64,000 nucleotides of DNA. Source: Saliniramus fredricksonii (GTDB lineage Bacteria; Pseudomonadota; Alphaproteobacteria; Rhizobiales; Beijerinckiaceae). The first letter of the stretch is position 1. Each line of letters begins with the position of its first letter. Location: positions 1,178,001 to 1,242,000 of the forward strand of contig NZ_FMBM01000001.1 in assembly GCF_900094735.1 (NCBI RefSeq), read 5' to 3'. The position numbers were made by a program, and so were the translations under genes. Shown here one piece after another: positions 8,630-19,334 of the stretch. Under the pieces are notes generated by a model. It saw only the letters and a list, made by a program, of their open reading frames with translations. It was not told the origin of the DNA and made no database searches.

Positions 8630-9451
8630 TCAGCCCCGCTCGCGCGCATAGAGCCACATCGAGAGCGGCGCAAACAATGCGGTCACGGCCAGCGGGGTGA
8701 TGAGCGCCAGAGCCATCGCACCGAGGGCCGGCTCACCATCGAGCACGCCACGCAGGGCGGTGGTGATGTGGCTGACCGGATTGATCATGACGAAGGTCTG
8801 CAGCCAGCCGGGCATGGTTTGCGGCGCAACGTAGATGTTGGAGCCGAAGGTGACCGGCATCAGCACGAGCCATGACAGGGTCATCACCGTCCCCGGCGTG
8901 CGCACCATCAGCGCCACGGCGGTGAAGATCCAGCCGATTCCGAGCGCGAAGATGTTGAGCAGGATCAGCGCCACGAAGACGGCGCCCGCCCCGCCCTCGG
9001 CCCGGTAACCCATCACGAAACCGACGCCGAAGACGAGCAGCGCCGAGGCGGTATAGCGTAGCACATCGCCCAGAATCGCGCCCGCGAGCGGCGCCGGTCG
9101 CCAGATCGGCATGGCGCGAAAACGGTCGAACACGCCGCGCTTGATGTCCTGGTTGAGGGTGAAGCCGGTATAGATCGAGGTGAACATCACCGTCTGCACC
9201 AGGATGCCAGGAAGCAGGAATTGCAGATAGGCCTCGGTCGAACCCACCAGCGCGCCGCCGAACAGATAGGTGAACATGACGGTGAACATCACCGGCGTGA
9301 CCACCACGTCGAAAGCCTGCTCGGGATTATGACGGATCTTGAGGATGGCGCGCCAGGCGAAGACCAGCGTGTCGGCAAGCGGGCGCGGCCCGGCGGGCCT
9401 GCGCGTGCCCGGACCGAGCGCCCGGTCGAGACGCGATCGCCGCTCGCTCAT
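8630..9451 (-). CDS. ABC-2 type exporter permease (DrrB-like)
   Basis: A 273-aa integral membrane protein of the ABC-2 family, with six predicted helices after a roughly 30-residue cytoplasmic start. Hydrophobic blocks begin near AFDVVVTPVMFTVMF, and a DIKRGVFDRFRAMPI segment matches the coupling region of DrrB-type permeases. Its start overlaps the stop of the ATPase gene in an ATGA, so the two form a coupled transporter. The pair resembles daunorubicin-resistance exporters; the cargo is unknown. Confidence 0.9.
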   Translation of the reverse strand: MSERRSRLDRALGPGTRRPAGPRPLADTLVFAWRAILKIRHNPEQAFDVVVTPVMFTVMFTYLFGGALVGSTEAYLQFLLPGILVQTVMFTSIYTGFTLNQDIKRGVFDRFRAMPIWRPAPLAGAILGDVLRYTASALLVFGVGFVMGYRAEGGAGAVFVALILLNIFALGIGWIFTAVALMVRTPGTVMTLSWLVLMPVTFGSNIYVAPQTMPGWLQTFVMINPVSHITTALRGVLDGEPALGAMALALITPLAVTALFAPLSMWLYARERG

Positions 9452-10443
9452 GCCGGCGTCTCCTCTTGATCCGGCCCGGCACCATGGCCGGTCAGCGCGA
9501 AGAAGACCGCATCGAGCGTCGGCTGGCCATAGGCGAAATCGACGAGCGCGATGTTCTGTTCAGCCAGAGCTGCGAGCAGTGGCACCGCCGCATCGGCATC
9601 GGGCAGGGGAATGGCGAGCATGCGGGGATCATCCGCGCGATGCGCGGCGAGATCGAAGCTCTGCGCGACGGAGCCCGCGCGCGCGGCCCCGGCCGGGTCG
9701 TGCAGCGTCAGGCGCAGGACGCCGCTTCCCACGCGGGCCTTGAGCTGCGCTGCCGTGCCCTGGGCGATGACGCGTCCATGATCGATCACCGCGATCCGGT
9801 CGGCCAGCTGGTCGGCCTCTTCGAGATACTGGGTGGTGAGCAGGATGGTGGTGCCGCTGCGCGCCAGCTGACGCGTGATCGCCCAGACATCGGCGCGCGC
9901 ACGCGGATCGAGGCCCGTGGTGGGCTCGTCGAGGAAGAGCAGGTCCGGGCGGGTGATCATCGAGGCGGCAATGTCGAGCCGCCGGCGCATGCCACCCGAA
10001 TAACCGCTGACGGGACGGCGCGCGGCAGCGGCGATGTCGAAGGCTTCGAGCAATTCGTCGCAGCGCCCGCGCGCCTCGCTTCCCGTGAGCCCGAGAAGCC
10101 GGGCGAGCAGCAGCAGGTTCTCGCGTCCGGTCAACTCCTCGTCGACGGAGGCGAATTGCCCGGTGAGCGCGATGCGCCGACGCAGCTGCGCCGCCTGCGC
10201 GACGATATCGTGCCCGAGTACGAAGGCGCGCCCGCCCGTGGGCCGGATCAGCGTCGCGAGCAGCCGCACGAATGTGGTCTTGCCCGCCCCGTTGGGGCCG
10301 AGCAGCCCGAATACCTCGCCACGCGAAACCCGCAGGCTCACGCCGTCGAGGGCACGGGTGGCGCCATAGGTCTTTTGCAGCGCATCGGTTTCGATGGCAG
10401 CGTTATTGGCAGATTCTTGTGCAGATTCTCGGGCCTCGTTCAT
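9448..10443 (-). CDS. ABC exporter ATP-binding protein (DrrA-like)
   Basis: A 331-aa ABC ATPase. Seen: Walker A GPNGAGKTT at residues 49-57, signature SGYSGGMRRRLDIA, Walker B LLFLDEPTTGLD, then the DrrA C-terminal domain of about 100 residues. It is translated first and overlaps the permease gene by four bases. The 400-base region upstream carries a palindromic repeat (10521-10565) and another hairpin, which lie where its promoter should be. Confidence 0.92.
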   Translation of the reverse strand: MNEARESAQESANNAAIETDALQKTYGATRALDGVSLRVSRGEVFGLLGPNGAGKTTFVRLLATLIRPTGGRAFVLGHDIVAQAAQLRRRIALTGQFASVDEELTGRENLLLLARLLGLTGSEARGRCDELLEAFDIAAAARRPVSGYSGGMRRRLDIAASMITRPDLLFLDEPTTGLDPRARADVWAITRQLARSGTTILLTTQYLEEADQLADRIAVIDHGRVIAQGTAAQLKARVGSGVLRLTLHDPAGAARAGSVAQSFDLAAHRADDPRMLAIPLPDADAAVPLLAALAEQNIALVDFAYGQPTLDAVFFALTGHGAGPDQEETPA

Positions 10444-10842
10444 GATCGGATGCTCGATCGGTGCCGCGCGGGCAGGGTGGCGGGTCGGATTGCGATGATG
10501 GTGCGCTGCCTCGCATTAAAGCATCATTCCGTCAGGTGGATACCGGCTGACGGAAAAAATGATGCGTCGAACAATAACTGAGAGCGCCCGGCCTGACCGC
10601 GTCAGGTCGGCATGCGCTCTAAAGCGTCGGTGCCCTTACGGCAATGCAAGAGATCAGGATAGAAGATCGGGATGGCAGATCAGGCAAGCTCGTACACGGA
10701 TCCTGCCGGACGCAATGACATGGTTTCGTGGTGTCGGTGTAAAGCTTTGATTAACCGTGATTGCCACTGCACGAAACAAGAACTTTTCCAGCCGGGTAAA
10801 TCAGAACATAATAGAACATAGATCGAACTTGGGGAGGTCGAC
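10444..10842. other. Intergenic region with two palindromes
   Basis: About 400 bases between the divergent DrrA-like gene and a small membrane-protein gene. It contains the 45-bp palindromic repeat at 10521-10565, a second imperfect hairpin at about 10582-10619 (arms beginning GAGCGC and ending GCGCTC around CCTGAC/GTCAGG), and an AT-rich stretch at 10750-10830 that probably carries the promoter of the small gene. No protein-coding gene is convincing here. Confidence 0.5.
10521..10565 (+). repeat. Dispersed intergenic palindrome, copy A
   Basis: A 45-bp imperfect inverted repeat with outer arms GCATCATT/AATGATGC and inner arms CCGTCAG/CTGACGG. Two further copies lie at 32288-32332 and 59880-59920 in the opposite orientation, all between genes. 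Copies A and B are nearly identical. This is the arrangement of a REP-like extragenic palindrome family. Confidence 0.75.
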
Positions 10843-10941
10843 ATGTTCCGTTCCGTTTGCGCACTCGCCGCCGAAATCGCGTCACTGGGGATTTTCGTCG
10901 CCATGGTCGGCCTCTGGGCCATGGCCTTCGGGGTGGCTTGA
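10843..10941 (+). CDS. Small membrane protein, 32 aa
   Basis: A short reading frame encoding MFRSVCALAA followed by a single hydrophobic helix and ending AMAFGVA. GGGGAGG lies six bases upstream of the ATG, one of the better ribosome sites in the window, which is the main reason to call it. The region upstream is AT-rich and a terminator follows at 10954-10985. The peptide would form one membrane span. I do not recognise a family and propose no function. The convergent neighbour is katG. Confidence 0.6.
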   Translation: MFRSVCALAAEIASLGIFVAMVGLWAMAFGVA

Positions 10942-10953
10942 TGCCCACCCACG

Positions 10954-10985
10954 AAAAACCCCCTCCCGCCGTAGCGGAAGGGGTT
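10954..10985 (-). terminator. Rho-independent terminator of katG
   Basis: An AACCCC...GGGGTT hairpin with a GC-rich, slightly imperfect inner stem. Read on the minus strand it is followed by TTTTT, placed just past the katG stop. It may also end the small plus-strand gene, though the T-run on that side is poorer. Confidence 0.75.
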
Positions 10986-11008
10986 CGGTTTGCCGCGTCA
11001 GCCGCCGA

Positions 11009-13189
<2,181 letters not shown>

Positions 13190-13335
13190 TCAGCTGGTTC
13201 CGGCGCGACCGCGCTTGATCGCACGGATTCGCGGCGAGACTGTGCAGATCGCGACATCGTCCGGGGGAAACGTTCTGCGACCTGTTTCGAAAGGTTCCTA
13301 ACACGCCTGTATCATAAAAAGAATTTGCATTTTCT

Positions 13336-13348
13336 TATCGACACGATA
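13336..13348 (+). promoter_or_regulatory. Candidate OxyR/LysR-type binding site
   Basis: TATCGACACGATA is a perfect 5-bp inverted repeat with a 3-base spacer and the T-N11-A form of LysR-type sites. It lies 10 bases before the oxyR start and in the katG-oxyR divergent region, a position suited to oxyR autorepression. Binding is not shown by the sequence alone. Confidence 0.45.
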
Positions 13349-13358
13349 GGTTGAGCTT

Positions 13359-14261
13359 ATGAATGCGATTACCCTCAAGCATCTGCGCTATTTCGATGCG
13401 CTGGCCCGACACGGGCATTTCGGTCGCGCGGCGGAGGCTTGCGCCATCTCGCAGCCGGCGCTCTCGCTGCAGATGAAGGAACTCGAGGAACTGCTCGGCG
13501 CGCAGCTGATCGAGCGCGGGGCGCGCCAGATCCGGCTCACCGGGCTGGGCGAGGCGCTGGTCATGCGCGCCCGCGATATCCTGCGTGGGGTCGACGAACT
13601 CGGCGATCTCGCCCGCGCCTCCTACAGCCCGCTGACGGGGCGGCTGCGCCTCGGCGTGATCCCGACCATCGCGCCCTATCTCCTGCCGCAGATCATCACC
13701 CGGCTCGCGGCGCGCTTTCCCTTGCTCGACCTGCGCCCGCGCGAGGCGGTGACCCACAAGCTGGTCGAAGATCTGATCGAGGGGCGGCTCGACACCGCGA
13801 TCGTCGCCCTGCCGGTCTCTGAACCGTCGCTGCACGAGGAGCCGCTCTTTGCGGAGGAATTCGTGCTGGTGCGCCGGGAGGCGGAGGCGGGCAAACCGGT
13901 GCCCAATGTCGAGAGCCTGCGCGAGATGCGGCTCCTGCTCCTGGAGGAGGGGCACTGCTTTCGCGAGCAGGCGCTCTCGTTCTGCGCAGGGTCGGGCGCC
14001 GTGCCGCGCGATCTGATGGAGGGCTCGGCGCTCTCGACGCTCGTGCAGATGGTCGGCGCCGGCATCGGCGTCACGCTGATCCCGCAAATGGCGGTCGCGA
14101 TCGAGACCCGCTCCGCGCCGGTTTCCGTTGCCCGCTTCGATACGCCGGCGCCAACGCGCCGGATCGGCATGATCTGGCGCCGCACGACGCCGCTTTCCGA
14201 TCAACTGGCGGAAGTGGCGCGGATCGTGCGCATGGCAGCGACCGGAGGCCCGCAGGCGTAA
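13359..14261 (+). CDS. oxyR: Hydrogen-peroxide-sensing regulator OxyR
   Basis: A 300-aa LysR-family regulator. The N-terminal winged helix-turn-helix covers about residues 5-64. The redox pair is present as Cys200 and Cys209 within EEGHCFREQALSFC, equivalent to Cys199/Cys208 of E. coli OxyR, which distinguishes it from other LysR proteins. It is divergent from katG, its usual target, and ends 7 bases from the convergent rhodanese gene. Oxidation to a disulphide would activate katG transcription. Confidence 0.95.
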   Translation: MNAITLKHLRYFDALARHGHFGRAAEACAISQPALSLQMKELEELLGAQLIERGARQIRLTGLGEALVMRARDILRGVDELGDLARASYSPLTGRLRLGVIPTIAPYLLPQIITRLAARFPLLDLRPREAVTHKLVEDLIEGRLDTAIVALPVSEPSLHEEPLFAEEFVLVRREAEAGKPVPNVESLREMRLLLLEEGHCFREQALSFCAGSGAVPRDLMEGSALSTLVQMVGAGIGVTLIPQMAVAIETRSAPVSVARFDTPAPTRRIGMIWRRTTPLSDQLAEVARIVRMAATGGPQA

Positions 14262-14268
14262 GCGCGGC

Positions 14269-14715
14269 TCAACAGATCATGCAGCCCTGTTCACGGCGTG
14301 GTGGCAGCGGGGAATAGCCCTCTGCCACGACGCGCAGCATGCCGCCGGCAATATCGACCACGGGATTGTCGATCCGCTGCGCGATCTCACGTGCAGCCAG
14401 GGAGCTGCGGTTGCCCGAGCGGCAGATCAGGGCCAGTTCCTGGCCGGGTGCGAGCAAAGGCTCGATGCGTGCGATGAAGCTCTTGGCATCGGTGTAGGTC
14501 ACGAGCACGGCGCCCGCGACGACGCCGGTCTGGACCCATTCCTCGGGGCGCCTGATATCAACGACGAGCGTATCCTCCTCCTGCGCGAGCGCTTCACCGC
14601 TGCGCGCCTCCAGGCTCAGATGCGCCGGTGCGGGGCGGGTCTCGATCAGGACGATGGCGAGCCCGGCTGCCAGAGCGGCGAGGAGGGCGAAGCCGTAAAG
14701 AATTGTCTTGCGCAT
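14269..14715 (-). CDS. Membrane-anchored rhodanese-like protein
   Basis: A 148-aa protein with an N-terminal hydrophobic segment (residues 5-27, possible signal anchor) and one rhodanese domain. The active loop CRSGNRSS contains the catalytic cysteine, so a sulphurtransferase or similar thiol activity is possible. It ends EQGCMIC, with two more cysteines. It sits tail-to-tail with oxyR, in a region of oxidative and membrane stress genes. The physiological sulphur acceptor is unknown. Confidence 0.85.
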   Translation of the reverse strand: MRKTILYGFALLAALAAGLAIVLIETRPAPAHLSLEARSGEALAQEEDTLVVDIRRPEEWVQTGVVAGAVLVTYTDAKSFIARIEPLLAPGQELALICRSGNRSSLAAREIAQRIDNPVVDIAGGMLRVVAEGYSPLPPRREQGCMIC

Positions 14716-14849
14716 GGCTCATCACGGTTCGGGACGGGGATGTGACCTTGGGTAAGCGTTCGGGCGGCGCATGGCTATCGCGATGATCACGGATGGCGGG
14801 TGGTACGGCGTCGCAGCCCGTGTCGTGCCATGCCGGACGGGTTCCGTCA

Positions 14850-16196
14850 TCAGCGATAGAGATCCACGCGCGACAACGGCACCGGCAGGGGCGCATGGCC
14901 GCGATCGCCCTTGATGCGTTTCGAGGTCAGCGTCTGATTGACATAGGCGCCGCCCCGGGCGAAGGCGAGGGAGCAGCCGGCCAGATAGAGCAGCCACATC
15001 CGCAGCTTTTCCGGCCCGACCAGCTTTTCCGCTTCCTCCCGCCGCGCGGCGAGGCGTTCCCACCACAGATAAGTCGTGCGGCGATAATGTTCGCGCCAGC
15101 CCTCGACATCGTGGATCTCGAAACCCGCGCGTTCGAGGTTGGAGATCGACATGCCCAGATGATCGAGCTCGCCGCCGGGGAAGATGTAGCGCACCAGTGC
15201 GCGGTATTCCGGGCTCATCTTCAGGAAGCGCTTGTCCGAACGCTTGGCACGCCTTGCGATGCAATGGTGCAGGTAGAGCCCGCCGGGCCGCAGCAGCCGG
15301 TTCATCGTGGCGAAGTAATCGCCGTGATTGCGGATGCCGACCTGTTCGAACATGCCGATCGAGGCGATCTTGTCGAAACTGCCCTCCATCGCCCGATAAT
15401 CCTGGAAATGGAAGGTCACGCGATCGGCGATGCCGCATTTCTGCGCCTTCTCGCGGGCCAGCGCCAGTTGCTCGGAACTCAGCGTCACGCCATGCGCCTC
15501 GACGCCGTAATGCTCCGCCGCGTGGCAGACCAGCGCGCCCCAGCCCGAGCCGATATCGAGGAAGCGCTCGCCGGGTTGCAGCCGCAGCTTGCGGCAGATC
15601 ATGTCGAGCTTGTCGCATTGCGCCCGCTCCAGATCCATATGATCCTCGGCGAAATAGGCACAGGTATAGACCATCTCCGGATCGAGGAAGAGCGCGTAGA
15701 AATCATTCGAAACATCATAGTGATAGGCGACATTGCTGCGATTGGTCGCCTCGCTGCCGTCGCGGGCGATCGCGTCGCCCTTGACCGGATCGAGCACGCT
15801 GGCGGGGCCCTGCGGCACGAAGAAGAAATGCCGGATGACGGCGAGGACGCGGCGTTTTGAGATGCCGCGCAAGAGTCGCCCCGGCTTGCCGGTCGGGCGC
15901 GCGGCGACGAGGTCGAAGAAGGAGCCGCCGGCGAGATCGAGCCGCCCGTCCACATGCAGCTTGATCAGCGTGTCGAGGCGCGGGCGGCGCACCAGTTTCG
16001 CCACGACGCCGGGATCGGCGATGGTGATGGCGAGCCCGTCATCCGGCCAATCTGCCGGTACCCGCGAGCCGTCCCAGAGCCGGAAGCCGAAATCGGGGGC
16101 GAGCCTTGCATGCACGTCCTCGAGCAGCGCCCGCAGGGCGGAGATTTTCCCATCCGCGTCCGTAATCGGCGCTGTGTCGCTGCCTGGCGTGTCCAT
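14850..16196 (-). CDS. cfa: Cyclopropane-fatty-acyl-phospholipid synthase
   Basis: A 448-aa SAM-dependent enzyme that methylenates double bonds of membrane phospholipid acyl chains. Seen: an N-terminal region of about 130 residues including LIKLHVDGRLDLAGG, then the methyltransferase domain with LDIGSGWGALVCHAAE, the FQDYRAMEGSFDKIASIGMFEQVG segment and the GGLYLHHCI active-site cysteine. Length and order match bacterial CFA synthases. It is a single gene on the minus strand, preceded by the divergent LuxR gene. Confidence 0.93.
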   Translation of the reverse strand: MDTPGSDTAPITDADGKISALRALLEDVHARLAPDFGFRLWDGSRVPADWPDDGLAITIADPGVVAKLVRRPRLDTLIKLHVDGRLDLAGGSFFDLVAARPTGKPGRLLRGISKRRVLAVIRHFFFVPQGPASVLDPVKGDAIARDGSEATNRSNVAYHYDVSNDFYALFLDPEMVYTCAYFAEDHMDLERAQCDKLDMICRKLRLQPGERFLDIGSGWGALVCHAAEHYGVEAHGVTLSSEQLALAREKAQKCGIADRVTFHFQDYRAMEGSFDKIASIGMFEQVGIRNHGDYFATMNRLLRPGGLYLHHCIARRAKRSDKRFLKMSPEYRALVRYIFPGGELDHLGMSISNLERAGFEIHDVEGWREHYRRTTYLWWERLAARREEAEKLVGPEKLRMWLLYLAGCSLAFARGGAYVNQTLTSKRIKGDRGHAPLPVPLSRVDLYR

Positions 16197-16328
16197 GCCT
16201 GCGCCTCCATACTAGCGGGTAGATAACTGCGCTTCCTTACGGGCCGCGCCGAAGCCGTACCATATTTTGGCAATCGCTATCGGAAAACCGCTTGCATGCA
16301 ACCGTTCTAGCTGACGGCGACAGTAAAC

Positions 16329-16357
16329 TTGACAGTCATGAACAGGAATTGACTAAA
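16329..16357 (+). promoter_or_regulatory. Candidate sigma-70 promoter of the LuxR gene
   Basis: A perfect TTGACA at 16329-16334, with weak -10-like hexamers 17 to 19 bases downstream (ACTAAA or TAAATG). It lies about 50 bases before the preferred start of the LuxR-family gene. The -10 is poor, so confidence is limited. Confidence 0.35.
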
Positions 16358-16403
16358 TGTGAGCCTGCCCGAAGGGCATGCAGAAGGGACCGGGGAGCAT
16401 GAC

Positions 16404-17558
16404 ATGGCGGAGGAATCGGGCCGATTACGGTTGATCGAGACGATATACGAAGCCGCCATCGACCCGCTGCGATGGCAGGTCGTGCTCGATCAGATCGTCG
16501 ACAGTGCGGGCGCTCAGGGTAGCGCTTTGCTGGTCAGAGCCGAGACCGGATACCCTTATGAGATTACTGCGCTGAGCCGGGCCTATCGGGAGTTCGTGAG
16601 CCGGCCCGAGGGTCTGGATTACGTCGCCAATCTGCGCGGACATGAGGCGCCGGATTGGGCGGCCTTTGCCAGGCAGCCGATCAATCACCCCTTCCCCGAT
16701 ACCGATGTCGGCATCTCACGCGAGGTGCTCGATACCCGACCGGATTGTATCGTCCTGCGGGAATCCGTCGGCATCGACCGGCGTATCGGTTTGCGCCTGA
16801 ACGACAATCCGGTCTGGTTCGAAGGCATGACCATCGGTTTCGACCCGGCTGTGACGGAATTGCCGGAAGCGGCCTTCGACGCACTGGGCCGCCACGCCGT
16901 CCATCTCGCGCGTGCTGCGGAACTGAGCCGGACCTTCATGCAACTGCGCGCGCGTTACAATGCGGCGCTCACTGCGCTCGATCGGGTGGGCACCGGAATG
17001 GGCGTCGGCCTGCCTGACGGGCGGATCATCGTCTGCAACCGCGAGCTCACGCGCATCACCGGCTCGGATGACGGGCTCTCGCTGACCCGCGACGGCCGCA
17101 TTGCCTGTCGCGACCCGGATCTGGCTCTGCGCATCAATGCGGCAATCGCACGCGCCTGTGAGACGGCGAGCGGCGAGAGCGAGGCTGCCCGCCAGACCAT
17201 TGCGGTGCCGCGCCTCTCCGGCGCCCCGGCCTTCATCCTCGATATCGCTCCGCTCAACGATGCCGATTGCGAAATCGACAGAGGCCTGAACGGTGCGCTG
17301 ATCAGCGTCATCGATCCCCATAACGCGCCGCTCTTCGACGCTGAACGCTTTGCCAGAGCCTATGCACTGACCGGCGCGGAGAAGGAGATCGCCCGTCTTG
17401 TCCCGCGCGGGCATACCGTAGAGGAAATCGCCGAGCGACGCGGCACGGCGCCCGCGACAGTCAAGAACCAGCTCGCGGCCATGCTCGCCAAGACCGGTGC
17501 GCGCAACCGTCTGGCGCTGATCCACAAGATGGCCAGCCTCACGCCGCATATCAGTTGA
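16404..17558 (+). CDS. LuxR-family transcriptional regulator
   Basis: A 384-aa protein with a C-terminal LuxR/FixJ helix-turn-helix over about the last 60 residues (LTGAEKEIARLV ... APATVKNQLAAML ... TGARNRLALI). The N-terminal 300 residues look like a PAS/GAF-type sensory region without a named domain. The start at 16404 is chosen for GGGGAG upstream; a GTG at 16359 is in frame but lacks a site. The final bases overlap the end of the convergent 451-aa gene by 8 bp. The signal and targets are unknown. Confidence 0.82.
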   Translation: MAEESGRLRLIETIYEAAIDPLRWQVVLDQIVDSAGAQGSALLVRAETGYPYEITALSRAYREFVSRPEGLDYVANLRGHEAPDWAAFARQPINHPFPDTDVGISREVLDTRPDCIVLRESVGIDRRIGLRLNDNPVWFEGMTIGFDPAVTELPEAAFDALGRHAVHLARAAELSRTFMQLRARYNAALTALDRVGTGMGVGLPDGRIIVCNRELTRITGSDDGLSLTRDGRIACRDPDLALRINAAIARACETASGESEAARQTIAVPRLSGAPAFILDIAPLNDADCEIDRGLNGALISVIDPHNAPLFDAERFARAYALTGAEKEIARLVPRGHTVEEIAERRGTAPATVKNQLAAMLAKTGARNRLALIHKMASLTPHIS

Positions 17559-18906
17559 GTGCGCGCGATGGCGGCTCGAAACCGCGAAACAGGCACGAGG
17601 TATTGCCTGCGGCACCCCGATAATGTGTGCGGAAGCCGAGCGCCCGCCGGCTCATCTCCCGCATCCGCTCGGCATTGTCTGAATCGGGAAACAGCGCGAT
17701 ATAAGGCTCGACCCAGCCCCAATAGGCAAAGCCTCCGCTGCCACGAAAGAAATGCATGTCCTGCTTCGCGGACAGGCCGCCAAAACCCTGCGGGTCCTCG
17801 ATTGCGTCGAGATGCCAGGCAATGGACTCATGCAGATTGGTCCCGTTGAAGCGCTCTTCGAAGAAATCGCGGCCTGCATAGTGCGCCGCATGCGCGGCGA
17901 GGACCATGAATCCGATCAGATGGTCCTGCAGGTAGAGGTTCTTGTCCGGCATCCAGGCATTGGTCCAGGGCCCACGGATAAATGCGCGGACGGGCCCGTC
18001 GGGATGCATCCGCCGCAGCATCGAAAGGATGTCGTCGATACCGGCTTCGATGTCAGAGATTTTATGAGTGATGATGCCCCAGGTGATGTTGGCCGCGGCC
18101 TGCATGGCGACCGTATCGGGCCAGCGGACCGAAGGATCGATCTGGCCGCGCCCCGGGCCACGCGTGCGCCGTGACTGGCGCCGCAGGATATCGCCCCAGG
18201 CGATCATCGTCTCGCGCTGACCCGGTTTCCACAGGTCGAAATGATCGACGATACTGACAAAATAGGCGACGTTAAGCAGCAATGTCGATTGATTATGGGC
18301 AGGATTCGACAGGTTTCCGTCGCGACGAAAATCGAGTTGCGTATAGGCACCCTGTTCTGCAGCCTGCACGAGGTCTGCGATGAATGCTTCGAAACGGGCC
18401 GCGTCATGCGCGTGCAGGAATTGCGAGCCGGCATCATTGATCGATGTGATGAACTGCCATACGCCGGTCGGAGAGGATACGGCGCGCGTGAGGGTGCGCT
18501 GGTAATGCCTGATCTGCGAAATGCCGGCACAATCGCCAAAGGCGTTGTTGGCATAGTCAGCGATGATCAGGTCCGTCCGCCGTTCCCTCTCTGCGGTGCT
18601 GTCGCATTGCGCCGTGCTGCCGGTGAGCTTGGCGATATCCGCCTCGGTGATCGGTCGGGTGATTCCGCTTCCGGATGCGAGGTTGAACCGCATCAGTGCC
18701 CGTGCCGTCATGCGGCCCCACAATCCGTCTACCGGCCCCGGTTCACATGATCGCTCATCGAGTGCGGCTTGCAGAGCACGGATCGGCTCCGCCCGAGCCG
18801 GCGCAGCGAGGCCGCTGCTGCCGACGGTGATTGCGGCCATGACTGCGGTCATGACTGCGGCTATGACGAAGCCGGCACAGGTTTTAAGCTGTTTTTCGGA
18901 CATCAT
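17551..18906 (-). CDS. Secreted protein, PG-binding-like N-terminus and alginate-lyase-like domain
   Basis: A 451-aa protein with a cleavable-looking signal sequence (hydrophobic residues 10-37, APARA before EPIRALQ). Next comes a short peptidoglycan-binding-like module (LQAALDERSCEPGPVDGLWG ... ALMRFN, residues 43-75). The rest is an alpha-helical region resembling the alginate lyase toroid fold (NQSTLLLNVAYFV, GDILRRQ, LYLQDHLIGFMVLAAHAAHY, YWGWVEPYIALFPD). It is probably a periplasmic or secreted polysaccharide-active enzyme; the catalytic residues cannot be confirmed by eye. GGGAGA lies seven bases upstream of the chosen start. Confidence 0.65.
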   Translation of the reverse strand: MMSEKQLKTCAGFVIAAVMTAVMAAITVGSSGLAAPARAEPIRALQAALDERSCEPGPVDGLWGRMTARALMRFNLASGSGITRPITEADIAKLTGSTAQCDSTAERERRTDLIIADYANNAFGDCAGISQIRHYQRTLTRAVSSPTGVWQFITSINDAGSQFLHAHDAARFEAFIADLVQAAEQGAYTQLDFRRDGNLSNPAHNQSTLLLNVAYFVSIVDHFDLWKPGQRETMIAWGDILRRQSRRTRGPGRGQIDPSVRWPDTVAMQAAANITWGIITHKISDIEAGIDDILSMLRRMHPDGPVRAFIRGPWTNAWMPDKNLYLQDHLIGFMVLAAHAAHYAGRDFFEERFNGTNLHESIAWHLDAIEDPQGFGGLSAKQDMHFFRGSGGFAYWGWVEPYIALFPDSDNAERMREMSRRALGFRTHYRGAAGNTSCLFRGFEPPSRALN

Positions 18907-18993
18907 TACTGCGTCTCCCGGAATTATCGCTGCCGGACGCCGGTATTGTCCTGGAGAGCCTTGCTCCGCATGGCCGCGACCGCCGCCCTGCGT

Positions 18994-19197
18994 TCAACCG
19001 AAGTCGGGTTTCGATGGCAGGCCGAGCTTCTTTAGGGTCATCACGACCGGGCACATGCCGGTAAACGACGCCTGGACCAGATGCGCGCCCATCAGGCCCG
19101 TAACCCAGAACCAATAGGGGCTGTGATAGATGCCGAGCAGGACGGAAACGATCACGACCAGGCCGACGATCAGAAGAATCATGCGCTCGATGGTCAT
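18994..19197 (-). CDS. DUF2892 (YgaP-like) small membrane protein
   Basis: A 67-aa protein with two membrane helices (about residues 6-23 and 27-45) followed by FTGMCPVVMTLKKLGL, the cysteine-containing signature of DUF2892, also found as the tail of the rhodanese YgaP. The start at 19197 follows a GGAG about seven bases upstream; longer readings have no site. In YgaP this domain anchors a rhodanese and may move a sulphur product; here it stands alone. Confidence 0.8.
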   Translation of the reverse strand: MTIERMILLIVGLVVIVSVLLGIYHSPYWFWVTGLMGAHLVQASFTGMCPVVMTLKKLGLPSKPDFG

Positions 19198-19334
19198 CGG
19201 AATACTCCGCTGATGGAGGATCAAACCGCCGCTCCAGGATTGTCTGCTGCCCTTGCTCGAACAACCATCAGACCGGCGGGGGCGGAGTCGCGAGGCCCGC
19301 GACGTTCCGCTCCCGCCGAGCTTACCATGCTCTT

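Noticed and set aside
10804-10817. Possible LexA box (two GAAC half-sites) before the small membrane protein
   Set aside because: The half-sites are 10 bases apart, not the 11 required for the alphaproteobacterial box.
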